Translations under genes and position numbers: made by a program
Shown here: piece by piece, positions 33,700 through 45,120 of the stretch
Layout: each line of letters starts with the position of its first letter
Numbering within the stretch: position 1 is the first letter of the stretch
Notes under the pieces: generated by a model
What the model saw: the letters and a program-made list of their open reading frames with translations, nothing else
Told to the model about the DNA's origin: nothing
The model's database searches: none
DNA from: Dermacentor variabilis
Lineage: Eukaryota; Arthropoda; Arachnida; Ixodida; Ixodidae
Direction of reading: 5' to 3'
Assembly: GCF_050947875.1 (NCBI RefSeq)
Contig: NC_134569.1
Location: 16,757,131-16,821,130 of the forward strand
Length of the DNA stretch: 64,000 bases

Positions 33700-35561
33700 G
33701 ATGTACACCACGTCCTGAGGGCGTTGGAATCTCCTCTGTGTTGACATTTCACTTTCATCCCGCCTTTCCCTGTGGTAGGATAATAAGCTGTTTCCTTATG
33801 TCGTGGGGAGTGTCTACTTTAGTGCGTACTGTAATCTGTATGTTATCCCAAGCAAGTAGGGCTCTGTGTGAGTCTTTCGTATTGCGCTATAGTATGGGCT
33901 TCTATGAGTTCGAGCATGTTGTGGACACCTAATGCTAGGAGCATTTCATTTGATGTGTTTATCGGCAATCCTATGGCCTGTTTGAATGACCGTCTAATGA
34001 TGCCTGCGATTTTTGTCTTTTCTGCTACTTGGAGATTTAGGTAGAGGGTTACAATACTATAAGGCTAATGACAAAAGCCTGGACTAGTCGCACCAGATTG
34101 TTCTCTTTCATCCCATAATGTTGATAGCTATTTTCTTAATTAGTCTCTTTGTTTGTTGTGCGCTGTTTTCTAATATTCTGATTGTTTCCCCGTTGTGACT
34201 GTTCGCTGATACGCGGAGTCAGCGGGCTCTAATGCTGTTGACATTGTGTATTTGATTGCCATATGCAAAAAGCGTGATGTTTGGTTCATCCGTAGAACTC
34301 TTACGTAACTTGCGTCTGAGTTTTCTGATTCTAATTTTTGCGGCGAGCATCTCAGTCCTTTATCCATGACATATTTCGCTACCGTGTGTATGGCTACTTG
34401 GACAGTTTGCTCTATCTGTCCATCACTTCCACCAGTTAAACGAAGGGTGATAGCCCCATCAGCGTACAGGCTGTGCTGTAATCCTTCTATATTTTCTAGT
34501 TCTGCTGGCAGGCCAATCATAGCTGCATTGAATAGAAAGGTAGATAAGACTGATCCTTTTGGCGTGCCCCGGCTTCCGAATTTTATCTCTTTGGATTTAC
34601 TTCCCCGAGTGTGATTTGCGGAATACGGTCAGAGAGAAAGCCTTTGACATAGGCATGTGTTCGTTACCCCACTCCTAGGTCTGGTAAATTTTCTAAAACA
34701 GCCCCGTAGGTGGTGTTGTCAAAGGCCTTCGTAAGACCAAGACCAAGGATAGCTTTGGTATCCAGTGTTTGAGGTCCTGCGTCTGTTATATGGTGTTTTA
34801 TTTGCAACATAATGTCTTGTGTATATGCTGTTTTGGTCTAAACCCAATCATGGTCTGCGCGAAAAGGCTATTATCGTCCGTATTGTTAGTTAGACGTGTG
34901 AGGATGACGTGCACTCCATAAGCTTGCCAGCACACGACGTTAACGAGATAGGCCTGAAATTCTCAAGCAGAAGTTTCTTTCCAGGCTTTGGAATCATTAC
35001 AACATGGGTGGTTTTCCATTGGGGTGGAATATTACCCTGTTCCCAGCAGCTGTTAATATGCTTGGTGAGGGCCGAGATAGATTCATCATCGAGATTTCTC
35101 AGGATCCTTTTGGTGATTCCATCCGGGCCTGCCGCGGATTTCGTGTTGAGCCTGATGAGCTCCGTTCGAACTTCAGCCTCGGTTATGGGGCTGTCAAGAT
35201 CCGGGTTTTCCTTACCAGTATACTCATGTCGTTGTTCTTTGGTTGTATTTCTTACGTATCGCCTTTGTAGGTCATGTAAAAGTTCTTCCTCCGTGCCTTT
35301 GTATCTCTTACTTATTTTGTGGAGGCAGTGTCGTGCGGACTCGCTGTTTTCCATGTTTAAAAGATAACGCAGAATATTCCAGGTTTTACGTAGCCCTATC
35401 TGTCTCTCCATGGCGTTGCATGTGGCTTCCCAATTTTGACGGCTTAGTTTTTGCGCGTAGTCCTCTATTTCCTTATTGAGAACGGCGATCTTCCTTCTTA
35501 AGTTTCGATTAGATTTTTGCTGTTTCCAGCGTTTCTGCATGCTGATTTTGGCCTCCCACAT
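33700..35561 (-). pseudogene. Element G reverse transcriptase
   Basis: The N-terminal part (35561-34890) has KSAAGPDGITKRILRNL, PPQWKTTHVVMIPKPGK and ENFRPISLTSCAGKLME, which are RT blocks 0-2 of the I/R1 type. The catalytic box at about 34460 is SLYADGAITL, with Gly in place of the second Asp of YADD, so the polymerase would be inactive. Stops and frame changes occur between 34890 and 34520, and from 34170 downward. Confidence 0.8.
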
Positions 35562-35679
35562 ATGTAGGGGTTTGCTGTCCGCCTCTTCTATTCCCGCTTT
35601 TTCCGGAATAGTCTTGGTGGCACGTTTCGCACTTTAATGAAGTTTTTCAGTCCAAATCTCTATGCCATTTAGGACTTCA

Positions 35680-36126
35680 TCAGCATCCTCCTCCCGGACT
35701 TTGCGGAAGGAGTCCCATTCGGGGACCTGGAAGACCAACGACAACTCGTCGCCAGGGCCAAGAGGGCAGTCGAAGCCAGAGGGTTCCTGGATTAAGGATA
35801 CCCGGCCTCGCTCGGGACACTGTTTCGTTTAATAAACGTTTCTCTCTCTCTCTGTTTCTTGCTGGGCTTGCGCGTACAGTTGTTGCTACAATGAAGTGGT
35901 CACTACCGAGGTTTTCTTGTGTGTTTATCCATTGTGCATCGGGTGTGTTTTCTGTAAAAGTTAGGTCTGGTGTGGTGTCATTACCCACGCAGTTACCCAT
36001 TCTAATGGGCGCCTGTGGATCCATTACGAGAGCAAGACCCTCCTTCTGAGCGTCTAACCATAAATTACGACCCTTGATGTTCTCCAAACGGCATCCCCAA
36101 GCCGCGTGGGGTGCATTAAAGTCCAC
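35680..36126 (-). pseudogene. Element G APE-type endonuclease, C-terminal part
   Basis: MDFNAPHAAWGCR supplies the DFN motif, TPDLTF the strand before the catalytic loop, and LGSDHFIVATTV the SDH motif of AP-endonuclease-like domains. The N-terminal third lies upstream toward 36.7 kb in broken frames. After SDH the frame continues into an unrelated Arg/Pro-rich end, marking a frameshift. Confidence 0.7.
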
Positions 36127-36796
36127 TACAATTACGATTGCATGTATTTCTGCTAAATTTAAGGATTTACGAAAACAGCCGGCCGAATCTCAGCTTGTGT
36201 CGAGGGCCACTGTATACACTTAAGATGAAATAACTTCCTTTTGCCTTGCGCGTGGGAATGGACGTGGTATATGCCGGTCACGCCAGTGTTGTGTTCTATG
36301 ACCGTAAGGTTTCTATGTACGAGAGTTGTAACGGACTCCTTCTCGACGGTAGCACCGTATGCTTTGTAACCGGATAATCTAGCCAGTCCCCCCGTTTTTT
36401 GCTGGGCGATGACGTCTGGGGCCTCCTTGTTACTTATGAACTGCTATAGGTGTTCCCGTTTCCAGCGATACCCGCGACACTGCCATTGTCAGATTATGTA
36501 TTTATTGCGCGGAGCCATGTTTCTCCCCGGCGACTTTATTGGTTTCTGTCACTACGGGTTTATCATATGGTAAGTAGTCGCTCTTACTGTCCCATTCCCG
36601 CGGGCCGCGAATATTCTTGCGCGTTTTCTACAACTGTTAATCGGGTTTCAATGCCTTCTATTCTTTGTAGAATCTACGAGAACTGTACCTATAACCCAGA
36701 GAATTTACGTTGTAGCGTCTTAGTTAACTCCGCAAACATTCCTTGTACTTGCTTCTCTAACTGCGTTGACACGCTGCTTTCGGCATCTGTGCTTCT

Positions 36797-37996
36797 TCAG
36801 TTCTTGCGGGGCGGCGTCCCTGCCGTTTGCGCGAGAACGGGCGTTGAGGCGCAGCTAGGCTTTTGTGTCCTACTCGCGGTAGGGGTGTGATTCGGCGCGT
36901 GTGTCCTGTTATGCTGAAGCCTAGCGTTTTCTTGTCTTGAATGTTGAATTTCCTCCTTCTGCTTAGCGTTTTCGCGAGTAATTTGCCCTAGCAATTTTCT
37001 AATTTGAAGCATTTCCTGCACCAGGGCGGACCCTTCCATTTTAGGTGTTATTCTAGACGGAGAAGCAGCGCCGGGGGCCGTCTCTGCACAGCTCACCTGC
37101 GTTTTGTTGACATCGTCCCCGTCAGAGCCCTCCGGGGTTCCGTGTAGTGAGAGTCCTCTCGATCTCAATTCGGACCTGGACCGGGACTTGGAGTTGGACC
37201 GGCCGCCATCGCCTCCACCGCCTCCAGTGGGGAGCCTCGGGAAGGAGCTAGAGCGGCTCCTGTCGCGGCGTCTGCTGCCGTGGCTGTTGGTGTGTGTCGA
37301 TCCTTTGAGCGATTCCGTGCTGCCCGACCGCTCCCTAAAGCGACTCGGGCGATTGTCCGCAGTAACTTTCTGCGGTTGATGCTCATTCCGTTGTTGTCTT
37401 TTCCACTGCCGCATTTGATATGGGGTCTTGAATCGTTCACGGCACTTTTTGTCTTCCGTGAGGTGTCCCTTCCCACACATGAAGAATCTTGGTCCGCACT
37501 GATAATCTCCGGGTGGATTGAGAGTTCCGTACACGTGACATTTCTCGTTGTTCGGCGCAGGGCAGAAATCCGCTCGGTGGCCGAGACGGGCACAGGTGGT
37601 ACATGTTTGGTTCTGCTTACGATATAGTAGGCATTGGTATTCAGCTTCGCGGTAGTACAGGCAGTGGGGTATGTATGTACCTTCAGACACTATCACCATC
37701 TAATCGGTGCTTCCGATGCGTCTTGCGTGTAGTATAGTCGGGTTTCTGCAGCTTACTAGGCTTCTTTTAACGTCCTCGGGCGCGTAGTATTCTGGTATAC
37801 CGTGTACGACTCCTTTGGAGGTGTTCTCCGACGCCGTAATGTAAGCGGCCGTCCTGTACGTGTTCGATCCGAGTTGGATTTCCCGTATCTGGCTGTAGCG
37901 AGACACAGAGACAATTTTATTTTTTATACGTTGTTGAGTCATGACGTCCCTCAGCCCAGAGGGTCGCCGGTTGCTCGTATCACTGCAGGTTTCCAT
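36797..37996 (-). pseudogene. Element G ORF1 (gag-like) with CCHC knuckles and one nonsense codon
   Basis: The two adjacent open frames (37996-37703 and 37699-36797) are in the same frame, separated only by a TAG at 37700-37702. The joined length would be about 400 codons. The N-terminal domain ends EYYAPEDVKRSLVSCRNPTI. Three Cys/His clusters follow: CTTCARLGHRADFC, a degenerate CHVYGTLNPPGDYQC, and CGKGHLTEDKKC. Then come an RS-rich segment (RRRDRSRSSSFPR, SNSKSRSRSELRSR) and a coiled-coil C-terminal part (MLQIRKLLGQITRENAKQKE). This is a nucleic-acid-binding gag-like protein of I-clade elements. The single stop is its main defect. Confidence 0.75.
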
Positions 37997-38035
37997 GTGA
38001 GCACTGATGTCCGGTGGATGTGCTATTCTGAATGA

Positions 38036-38242
38036 GCCACTCGGTAGATATGGGTAATTTGTGATGTATTATGGAAGGGATCGACGGAAGTCGGGTTAAA
38101 GATTACCAGAGGATCTGCACATTGAATAAACAACGGCACAATGAGAGGCGGGAAAAAAACATACTAATAAAACCTGGGCTTCTAAGAAGCCTGATGTCAT
38201 TCACGGCGATAGGAAATTTCCCTGCAAAAGAACGTAAGACGT
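38036..38242. other. No feature seen
   Basis: Unassigned sequence between element G and the microsatellite. Confidence 0.4.
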
Positions 38243-38468
<226 letters not shown>

Positions 38469-38654
38469 GGATGGATGGACCGACGGACGGTCAAGGAGGG
38501 AGGGAGGGAGGGACAAAGAGTGTGAGCGTGTGAAATAGTGCCTTGGGGGGCTCGGTTCCTTCTTGAATTACAAATGCGTCTCAAGTTTTCCGAGCTTGCT
38601 GATTACGTATTCAATATACTGACAGCAAGGCGTGCTATAATGTAATATAATTCC

Positions 38655-38830
38655 ATTCTGGCACAATTCCATTCTCCTTACGTTAAATTTACGTAACCAC
38701 CGACGTAAGCACGGGCGGTGATCCGCAGGGTTGTTTCAACAGCCTAATCAAACGCTTTCCTCATTTATAGGAAGTGGCATTACTTATTTTGGTTTTAAAT
38801 CGAATAGCATATCTTGATAGGTTTTTCTTA
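38655..38830 (+). repeat. Dispersed repeat, copy 2 of 2
   Basis: Same-strand homolog of 13865-14045. It is followed by a palindrome cttattaaggcaaaagccttaataag (38828-38853, 11-base arms). Confidence 0.7.
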
Positions 38831-39035
38831 TTAAGGCAAAAGCCTTAATAAGGAAACACGTAGGGGCCAGAAATTTCTATCTTGCTACGTACGAGAAGAA
38901 AGGGGGTTAACCGAGGGACCCGATTTTTATTCATCATATCGTAAGAAGACAACAAAACGGCGGATGTGGAACATCCGCCGCCGAGGTTTGCGAGTGGTAC
39001 GTGACGCTGGCCAACACTCCCAGGGTCAGTTCTAG

Positions 39036-39299
39036 TACACTCTTAAGCAAAATTACACTCTTTTGCCACACAACGATAATCGTCATCTATCTTGTCCGCA
39101 TTTCCTTTCTTTAACGCGGTGAGTCCGGTACTTCCAAGTCACGAACGGCATGCCCGTTATCATCATGACAGAGCATTCTCGGCAGGAAACTAGCGAGCGC
39201 AGCGTTTTCAAGGGAGGAAACGCAAGCAAGAGAGATGACGATGATCGTTGTGTGGCAAATATACACTGGAAAGGGTGTACATTTACTTGAGAGTGCAGT
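39036..39299. mobile_element. MITE with terminal inverted repeats
   Basis: The left end (39036-39087) contains acactcttaagcaaaattac, then gccacacaacgataatcgtc. The right end (39233-39299), reversed, contains gcactctcaagtaaatgtac, then gccacacaacgatcatcgtc. The right arm is longer by about 14 bases. The interior is short and noncoding. A nonautonomous DNA transposon is the simplest reading; target duplication is unclear. Confidence 0.65.
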
Positions 39300-39334
39300 G
39301 ACACATAACTACCCAAGAAAGTGGATGGGAAGAC

Positions 39335-39550
39335 GGCGCAGCGGTAGCTCAATTGGTAGAGCATCGCGCGCGTAATGCGAAAGACGTGGGATCGTTCCCC
39401 ACCTGAGGCAAATTGCTTTTTCATCCATTTTCAATTCCATTCATTTATAATTTCTTTAATTTAATTATTAAGCACAAATTTCCCCTGTGTTTTCCTTGGT
39501 GTCTGTTTATTGGCTTCTTATTACATCTTGCTATGAATTTCATCTCTCGC
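39335..39550 (+). mobile_element. Second tRNA-derived SINE family
   Basis: The tRNA-like head gtagctcaattggtagagca is followed by an anticodon-arm-like stem (tcgcg...tgcga) with loop cgcgtaa, and a B-box-like gtgggatcgttccccacc. Then comes a T-rich body (ctttttcatccattttcaat, taatttctttaatttaatta, agcacaaatttcccctgtgt, ttggcttcttatta). The head lacks acceptor-stem pairing and has G in place of U33, so this is not a functional tRNA gene. It differs from the Ruka-type family in body sequence. Confidence 0.7.
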
Positions 39551-39609
39551 GTTGATGCCGCTATCAGACATATCGCCGATTCTAGCCGCAACCACAGTGC
39601 CCACGACCT

Positions 39610-40536
39610 TTAAAAGGCCCCTCACCTGATCCCACAACAAATTTTAGTTATACGCTAGATGTTGTTATGTGTCCTCTAGGAAGCGTTCTGCCGCAAAAGA
39701 TTTTCAAATCGGCTTATTAATAGCGGAGATAGAAATATTTCAATGCCGCGAATCCATGATTTCAGCAGGCGAGCTCCACTTTATAGCTAGGCTCTTTCCA
39801 CTCGCCCCGTCTAGCCTTCGCAGGCGAAATTCCTTCCCTGTGTTCTCCTATGCCAGACCTCGAGGATCGCGTGACACATACGTCAGGGGCCCTGCCATCA
39901 CTTTTTTTTTTCTCCTCGATCGCTTTCTTTTTTCGGCGATGCGGACTTCCGCTGGCGACGTTGCGCGCGAGCTGTGCACAAGAACACATGACTAGCAGTA
40001 TAATTCTGTGCTACATGAATACTGAGGCAGAACAAGCGGATCGCAGAGCATGATCATGCGCTGGAACACGGTAGAAAATCGCATACTTTTGGTACATGAG
40101 CACGTGACTGCACGACCGTGGGAACAAGCAGACGAAGCCGAAGTACATCTCTCTTGCTTTGGTGCGAAGTAAAGCAAAAAACACGCAGACGTTCCGTTTG
40201 TGTGTTTCTTTATTTCTCTAAAGTTCAATTCGTCAATTAAAGCAACAGATCGCACAGATAACAGATGTTGTCTTGAATAATTATCGAAGTCACGTGTCAC
40301 CACGAGTGACGTCAAAGTGCGGAGACCAGTAAGTAGGCGCGGGCACACCAGTACGTCAAACTCCGGCTTGGAGAGCGGCGGCCGAGAGGAGAAGGAAAAA
40401 TGGAAATCGGTTTAAAATTTGAGGTCTTTGCGCGGCGTGTAGCGATGTAATACTTTGCATGCAGGATCGTTATCGCGCATTATATGCTCTGCTCTTGTCA
40501 GCTCAAAATGGCCAGTCCAGGTGAGGGGCCCTTTAA
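39610..40536. mobile_element. TTAA-flanked nonautonomous element with inverted ends
   Basis: The left end ttaaaaggcccctcacctg (39610) and the reversed right end ttaaagggcccctcacctgg (40536) are near-identical inverted termini bordered by TTAA on both sides. The element is about 927 bases, without a transposase frame. TTAA target duplications are typical of the piggyBac superfamily, but the termini do not start with the usual CCC/CCY, so the class is inferred only. Confidence 0.6.
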
Positions 40537-41574
40537 GCCATGATTCCGATGTTCCGAGGCCGCTGTTTCTTCTCGTGGCGCCATATTACGCTTTTGAAGG
40601 ACAAGCTCCGGAATCCCACGTTGCGCTGACTTGTGACCACAGGCATGCGCAGACGCGCAGAGAGCAGGGTTACTTTTATGTGTATTGTGTTGTTCATTGC
40701 TCCCCTGCTTGACACGATTCTATGCTTGAGACAAGCAAAAGAATTAAAGAAAACGACACACAATCTCAAACGAAGCTGGATTGGGTTAAAAAAGAAATCT
40801 TCATTCCTATTTAAATGGCGCGCCGATCTCGCCGACACGAAACATCGGCGGCGGCGGCGGCGCGCCGACTGCTCGGCGGACTCCTCTACACGTTAGAAGA
40901 GAGCAACGCTTTTAGATTAGAGGACAGGGCGCCGTCCGGTGCATTGCGCCGAACGTATCCAAGCCAAGACAATCCATTAGCGACCATCCTGCCGTTCCCG
41001 TGCGGACGCTACTCACGAATGCCATAACGCCTGATTCGCCGAACGACTTCAGGCGTGGCGCGCTATGCGTTCAAAACTAACGTTTCAGGTGAGTTTCGAG
41101 GAAGCGAAAGGTAATTTAAATAGCTGCTGGCCATCAACGAGAGCGTAGCCATCGCGAGAGTTCACGCTGAAGCGGGAGGATACGCAGTGAGGATAACGCT
41201 ATTTTTTTACGCACGTAACGCGTGTATGTTTGTTTGCAAATGCTATTTTAAAACTCTCTGATACGATGAAACATGTGGCACCCACTGCGAATGCATTCTC
41301 GGATGATCACTCTCGTCGATACTATCGCCTTTCTGTGACGCAGTGCCTAAATAGCTCATCTGGTTTTGCTCAACCAGCCAATAAGCGCGCTCAAAAAGTA
41401 GTATTGCCGAAAGCGATCGTTGGAGAATACGTCCCCTGGACGCGCATGCAGTTAACGTGGACATATCTATGTTTTTATTTTCACCAATTTTGCGTGTTCA
41501 TTGAGACCGCCTATATCAAAATAAGAATCGGTTTTATTTTCGGTTTTATTGTGATGATTATAAAGGTTAGAAAA
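40537..41574. other. No gene seen
   Basis: GC-rich block at 40820-41060 with CGGCGGCGG; the 116-codon frame at 41230-41580 has no recognised motif. Nothing else is supported. Confidence 0.4.
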
Positions 41575-42890
41575 TGTTAATATACAGAAGGAGGTCCCGA
41601 AGTCAAGGACTGCAATGAGCCTTCTTTACAAACTAAACGTTATAAAACACAAATTACAGCAGTTTCAACAAATCGTTAACATGAAAGAATTACAGGTTTT
41701 AGTATGAATAGCATGACTGAAGAATTGCATGTGCATGAATAAGTCACATAAAAAAGCACGGTAACATATACTCGTTGACGATTAATAAGGTAACAGCGTA
41801 AGTGACGTGTCGCACACTGCATAATTTGCGAACTATAATATCTATATTTATGACAAGGCCATCAAACAGAAACCTAAAGGCATGACAATAAAAATGAAAT
41901 GAAGGCCCCCTGAAGGAATGGTTGTGAGTATGAGCTAGGCATCTGTATTCGACAGAATGTATTCTTTTAGTTGTTTCTTGAATTCGTGAATTTTAAGTGT
42001 TTTTATATATAATGGTAGTGTGTTCCAGAATGCGATAGATGAAAAATGGACGCTCTCCTTGCCATAATTAGTATGTATTTTTGGTAAAATGAAGTTCCTA
42101 TTCATTGTAAACCTGGTAAAAATATTTCTTTGAGAAGGTTGTGCTATCAAGCTATCGCATCGTGTGTAATTGATTTGACGGAACAAAAAGTTACCTAGGT
42201 TGTATTTAACAAGTTGTGTGACTGAAAGAATGCATCTTCAAGGGGTGTAAGGTAGCGCGATTAAAAGACAGGACAAAAGAAGACACACAGGGACACACAC
42301 GGCGCTGCGTGGGTCCCTGTGTGTCTTCTTCTGTCCCGTCTTTTAATCACGCTACCGTACACCCCTTGAAGACGCATTACCAACGAGCCCACATTGCAAC
42401 CCTCGTGAACGAATGTGATTAGTTCGTAAAAGATATGAGGCGTTGCGGTTATATGGACTAAATGTAATTATCCTAGTACCCTGTTTCTGTGGGATTTGCA
42501 ATAAGGTTAAGTGGGTTACGTAAGTGTTTCCCCAACAAGTAACGCAGTAGTTATTGTGGGAATGAATAAATGAAAAGTATAATGATAGTAATATTTGATG
42601 GTTAAATATGTTTCATGCCTGTGCCCTGATCCCGTAGATAATCTTCTGTTTTACTTTGGTTACTTGTTCAATAAATTTAAGATTTCTGTCTACTTCTATA
42701 CCAAGGTAATTGCAGGAAGAACTTGCAGGGATAGGACTGGTGCCAAGAAAGATAGGAGGAATGGGGTCAAGTGTTCGTTGGTGTGAATACAACAAATTTT
42801 GTTTTCGACAGGTTTATCTGTAGCTGGTTAGTATGACACCACTCTAGCAGGCTGTGTAAATTAGGTGGCTTCATGGATGACTTTTCAGAA
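41575..42890 (-). mobile_element. L2/CR1-type retrotransposon D, 3' part, with inserted hairpin
   Basis: The minus strand gives LEWCHTNQLQINLSKTKFVV near 42840 and SCNYLGIEVDRNLKFIEQ at 42613-42795 (the RT 'YLGI.D..L.' region). After an interruption, RFTMNRNFILPKIHTNYGK and FSSIAFWNTLPLYIK follow at 41935-42186, the C-terminal block. The 3' untranslated region probably extends to about 41575. The interruption (42228-42380) is a Penelope-type hairpin. The catalytic RT core is missing. Confidence 0.7.
42228..42380 (+). repeat. Penelope-terminus-like hairpin, copy C
   Basis: Arms of about 70 bases (42229-42298 and 42310-42379) with roughly six mismatches and a short central loop containing ggcgctgc. 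The arms contain ggtagcgcgattaaaagac and agaagacacacaggga. Outside the right arm, reversed flank tgtgggctcgttggtaatgc resembles the ggcgggctagttggt flank of copies B and E. It lies within element D. Confidence 0.75.
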
Positions 42891-43139
42891 TGGCATTTTG
42901 GGACTTTTTGGATGATGGGCGCGTACTGAACTTGTATTTACTGTTGCTTGAGCATCTCTCTTATATGTCATCATTACACCTTTGCGTTCCCGGTGCTCCT
43001 TCTCCTGCATAGAGTCGCAGGCTAGAGTGCGCTGGCCGAGGACAACCTCTCTACCTCCCTCCAACTCCTCTCTCTCCTTGAAATACGTACATCGTGTTTA
43101 CGCTAGAAATATGTTAAATGTACGTTTCGAAAACGTTCC
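42891..43139. other. No feature seen
   Basis: Unassigned sequence between element D and a CpG-rich block. Confidence 0.4.
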
Positions 43140-43790
43140 ACGCGGTTGGTGCTGTTATACGGCACGCGGGGTCGCTTGAACGCACATCGCGTGCTGGTTT
43201 GCATACGAGGAATTTCCCTCGCAGACGCGATTACGTGCTCAGTAAAATGCAGATGCTCGTCTTCAGCTTTCGCCGCGGCACTGTGCGATCGTGGTCTCTC
43301 TCTCTGCGCCCCACATCGATGAGCGAACCAATAAAACGAAACAGACACGAGCGCTGGCCGACGCCGCCGTGGTTTTGCGGCGGGTAACGACGCGTGAAAA
43401 TCTCTCGAGTGACTACACGTCTTTGACTTTCCCGCAGTTTCACCTTCTCGCACGAGAACGTCGGCCGGCCCAGTTTCCATTTAAGGAAAGAACTCGGTTT
43501 TATGTAACTCAACTACGCGAAACGTTGCGATAGCGAAGCGCGATGTTTCCTTTGGACATGAAATCAAAAGAAGGAAGGCGCGGTGTCCTTGTTCCCATCG
43601 GCGCCACGACGCCGAGTCCGCGGCGGCCGATCGCCCCCGGCTCGAGCCGATCTCTGGGGAAGCGGCGGGTGGTCGCGCGCCGCGAGGCTGCGGACGCTTT
43701 TTGCAGCGAGGCTGTTCTGACTGCGACAACGTGGTCGCAGGCCTATCGGAGTCCAGCTTCTAAGCATAATTTATAATTTTCTATAGCGCC
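43140..43790. other. CpG-rich block
   Basis: Dense CG dinucleotides, for example cgccgagtccgcggcggccg near 43612-43631, in an otherwise AT-rich neighbourhood. It could be a CpG-rich promoter region or a GC-rich dispersed repeat. No coding frame with a recognised domain was found on either strand. Confidence 0.4.
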
Positions 43791-43984
43791 CTCCCACGCC
43801 TGCTAGGAAACCGATTAAAAAGAAGTAATAATTCAGTGGCAATTTAGCGGTGAATGCGAGAGAAATGCGTTGGCATTACGTCGTGCCTCCTTGAGCTCCT
43901 CGATCCTCGATTTAAAACGCGATCACCACTTTGCAAAGCGTTGTTCAGGGGCTCACTCGACACACGCCCTGCCTCTTTGAGGAG

Positions 43985-44021
43985 CAACTGACGGCGGTTA
44001 GGAGCAGACCGCCGTCAGTTG
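43985..44021. repeat. Perfect 14-bp hairpin
   Basis: caactgacggcggt (43985-43998) and accgccgtcagttg (44008-44021) are exact reverse complements with a 9-base loop. There is no T-run, so it is not a simple terminator. Confidence 0.9.
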
Positions 44022-44164
44022 TGCGTCCATTTACAAACTCTAGCGGGTGGGACTGCGAGACATGTCCACTTGAAGATGTTTGTGTGGATGACACCGTTTG
44101 CGAGATATGCGCCGTCAAACTTGCGGTGAAAATGCAATCCGAAATAGAAATACGTTGCACTTAC

Positions 44165-44440
44165 TTTCTTTAAAAAAAGACGTCGTTTTATGCATTGAAG
44201 CACAAAAGTAACTGGAACGCCAATTCATTTCTCCGCGAAGTTCAGGAATTCATATTTCGAACTGGTGTCATCCTGAGAATTCGTTCCAAGTGGATCCGCC
44301 TTGCGAACTCCCCGGCTAAAAATTGTAAATTACAATATGTGCCATAAGGTTATTCGTTGAACACTTAATTAGTGAATTTGGTTAAATAGTTGATCATGCA
44401 TTTCAAATGCATAAAAAAATTGATAATCACGCAACAAAAA
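44165..44440 (-). repeat. Dispersed repeat related to 53.1-53.5 kb
   Basis: In reverse complement this matches 53215-53445 over about 200 bases. Shared words: gttcgcaaggcgg, tccacttggaacgaatt, gatgacaccagttt/ttcg, gcggagaaatg, ggcgttccagtta. The CAGGGTGT terminus seen at 53089 is not present here. Confidence 0.75.
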
Positions 44441-45120
44441 AGCATTGAAACTATTAACGAGAAGGCAAGGTAGCCCTAATAACTTATACTCTGTTTTTCA
44501 CGTAATGCCTTTTACTGAGTGCTCAGGCCGTGATATTCACTATAACTTACGAGCAATCTCACTTGTTTCGATTATCGATTACACTGAGGACAAGTTATGG
44601 CACTCAAACACTAGATCATCAAATAATATAAATATGTAACGGTTTTCCTTCTGTAGTGGAAATTGCACATTGAGCAGATCTATATACCATATTAAAAAGA
44701 AAGCAATATTACTTTTTTGACCCTGGTTAAAGCATTTTTTGTGTTTTTCCCGATGTTTCTTTCTGCGCGTGCTCGTAACCTACCCCCTGCGATGTGTACC
44801 TCTGTTTGCTTAAGTGTACTTCATTACACTCCACATGTAACGTTATGCATCGTTTTTAGTCTTACTTGAAATTTTGTTTGAAGTATTCACCTTTTGATTT
44901 GCTTATTATCATTGATTATATTGTTAAGACAAGATGGAATTGGTTATATTTTATTACATCTATTGCGAAGGTCCGCGTAAATGTTTTTGAAGAATGTATA
45001 TATGCGATGTACTTGAAATAAGGTGTTATTGAACGTTTCCTTGCCGACCTCACTGCTGACCCGTATTTTTACGAAACGGAATGCAGGCCTAGTTAGGAAA
45101 CATGCTTTGTCAGTTTCCTT
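44441..45120. other. No gene seen
   Basis: AT-rich sequence without a supported feature. Confidence 0.4.

Larger units (their letters stand above)
32934..38035 (-). mobile_element. I-clade non-LTR retrotransposon G, nearly full length
   Basis: From 5' to 3' on the minus strand: gag-like ORF1 (37996-36797), APE endonuclease (about 36126-35850), RT (35561-33700), RNase H (33669-33400), C-terminal zinc knuckle (33180-33100), ORF2 end AEDAVRDQGLLAAI at about 32960-33010, and a (CA)n tail at 32934-32947. The ORF1 + APE + RT + RNase H + CCHC order is that of the I superfamily. It has several stops and frameshifts and a mutated RT catalytic box, so it is inactive. Confidence 0.8.

Noticed and set aside
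34909..35367. Plus-strand 152-codon Ser/Leu-rich frame
   Set aside because: Complement of the conserved RT segment of element G.
39340..39415. Possible tRNA-Thr gene
   Set aside because: The D- and T-arm-like boxes are present, but there is no acceptor-stem pairing, position 33 is G instead of U, and a SINE body follows directly.
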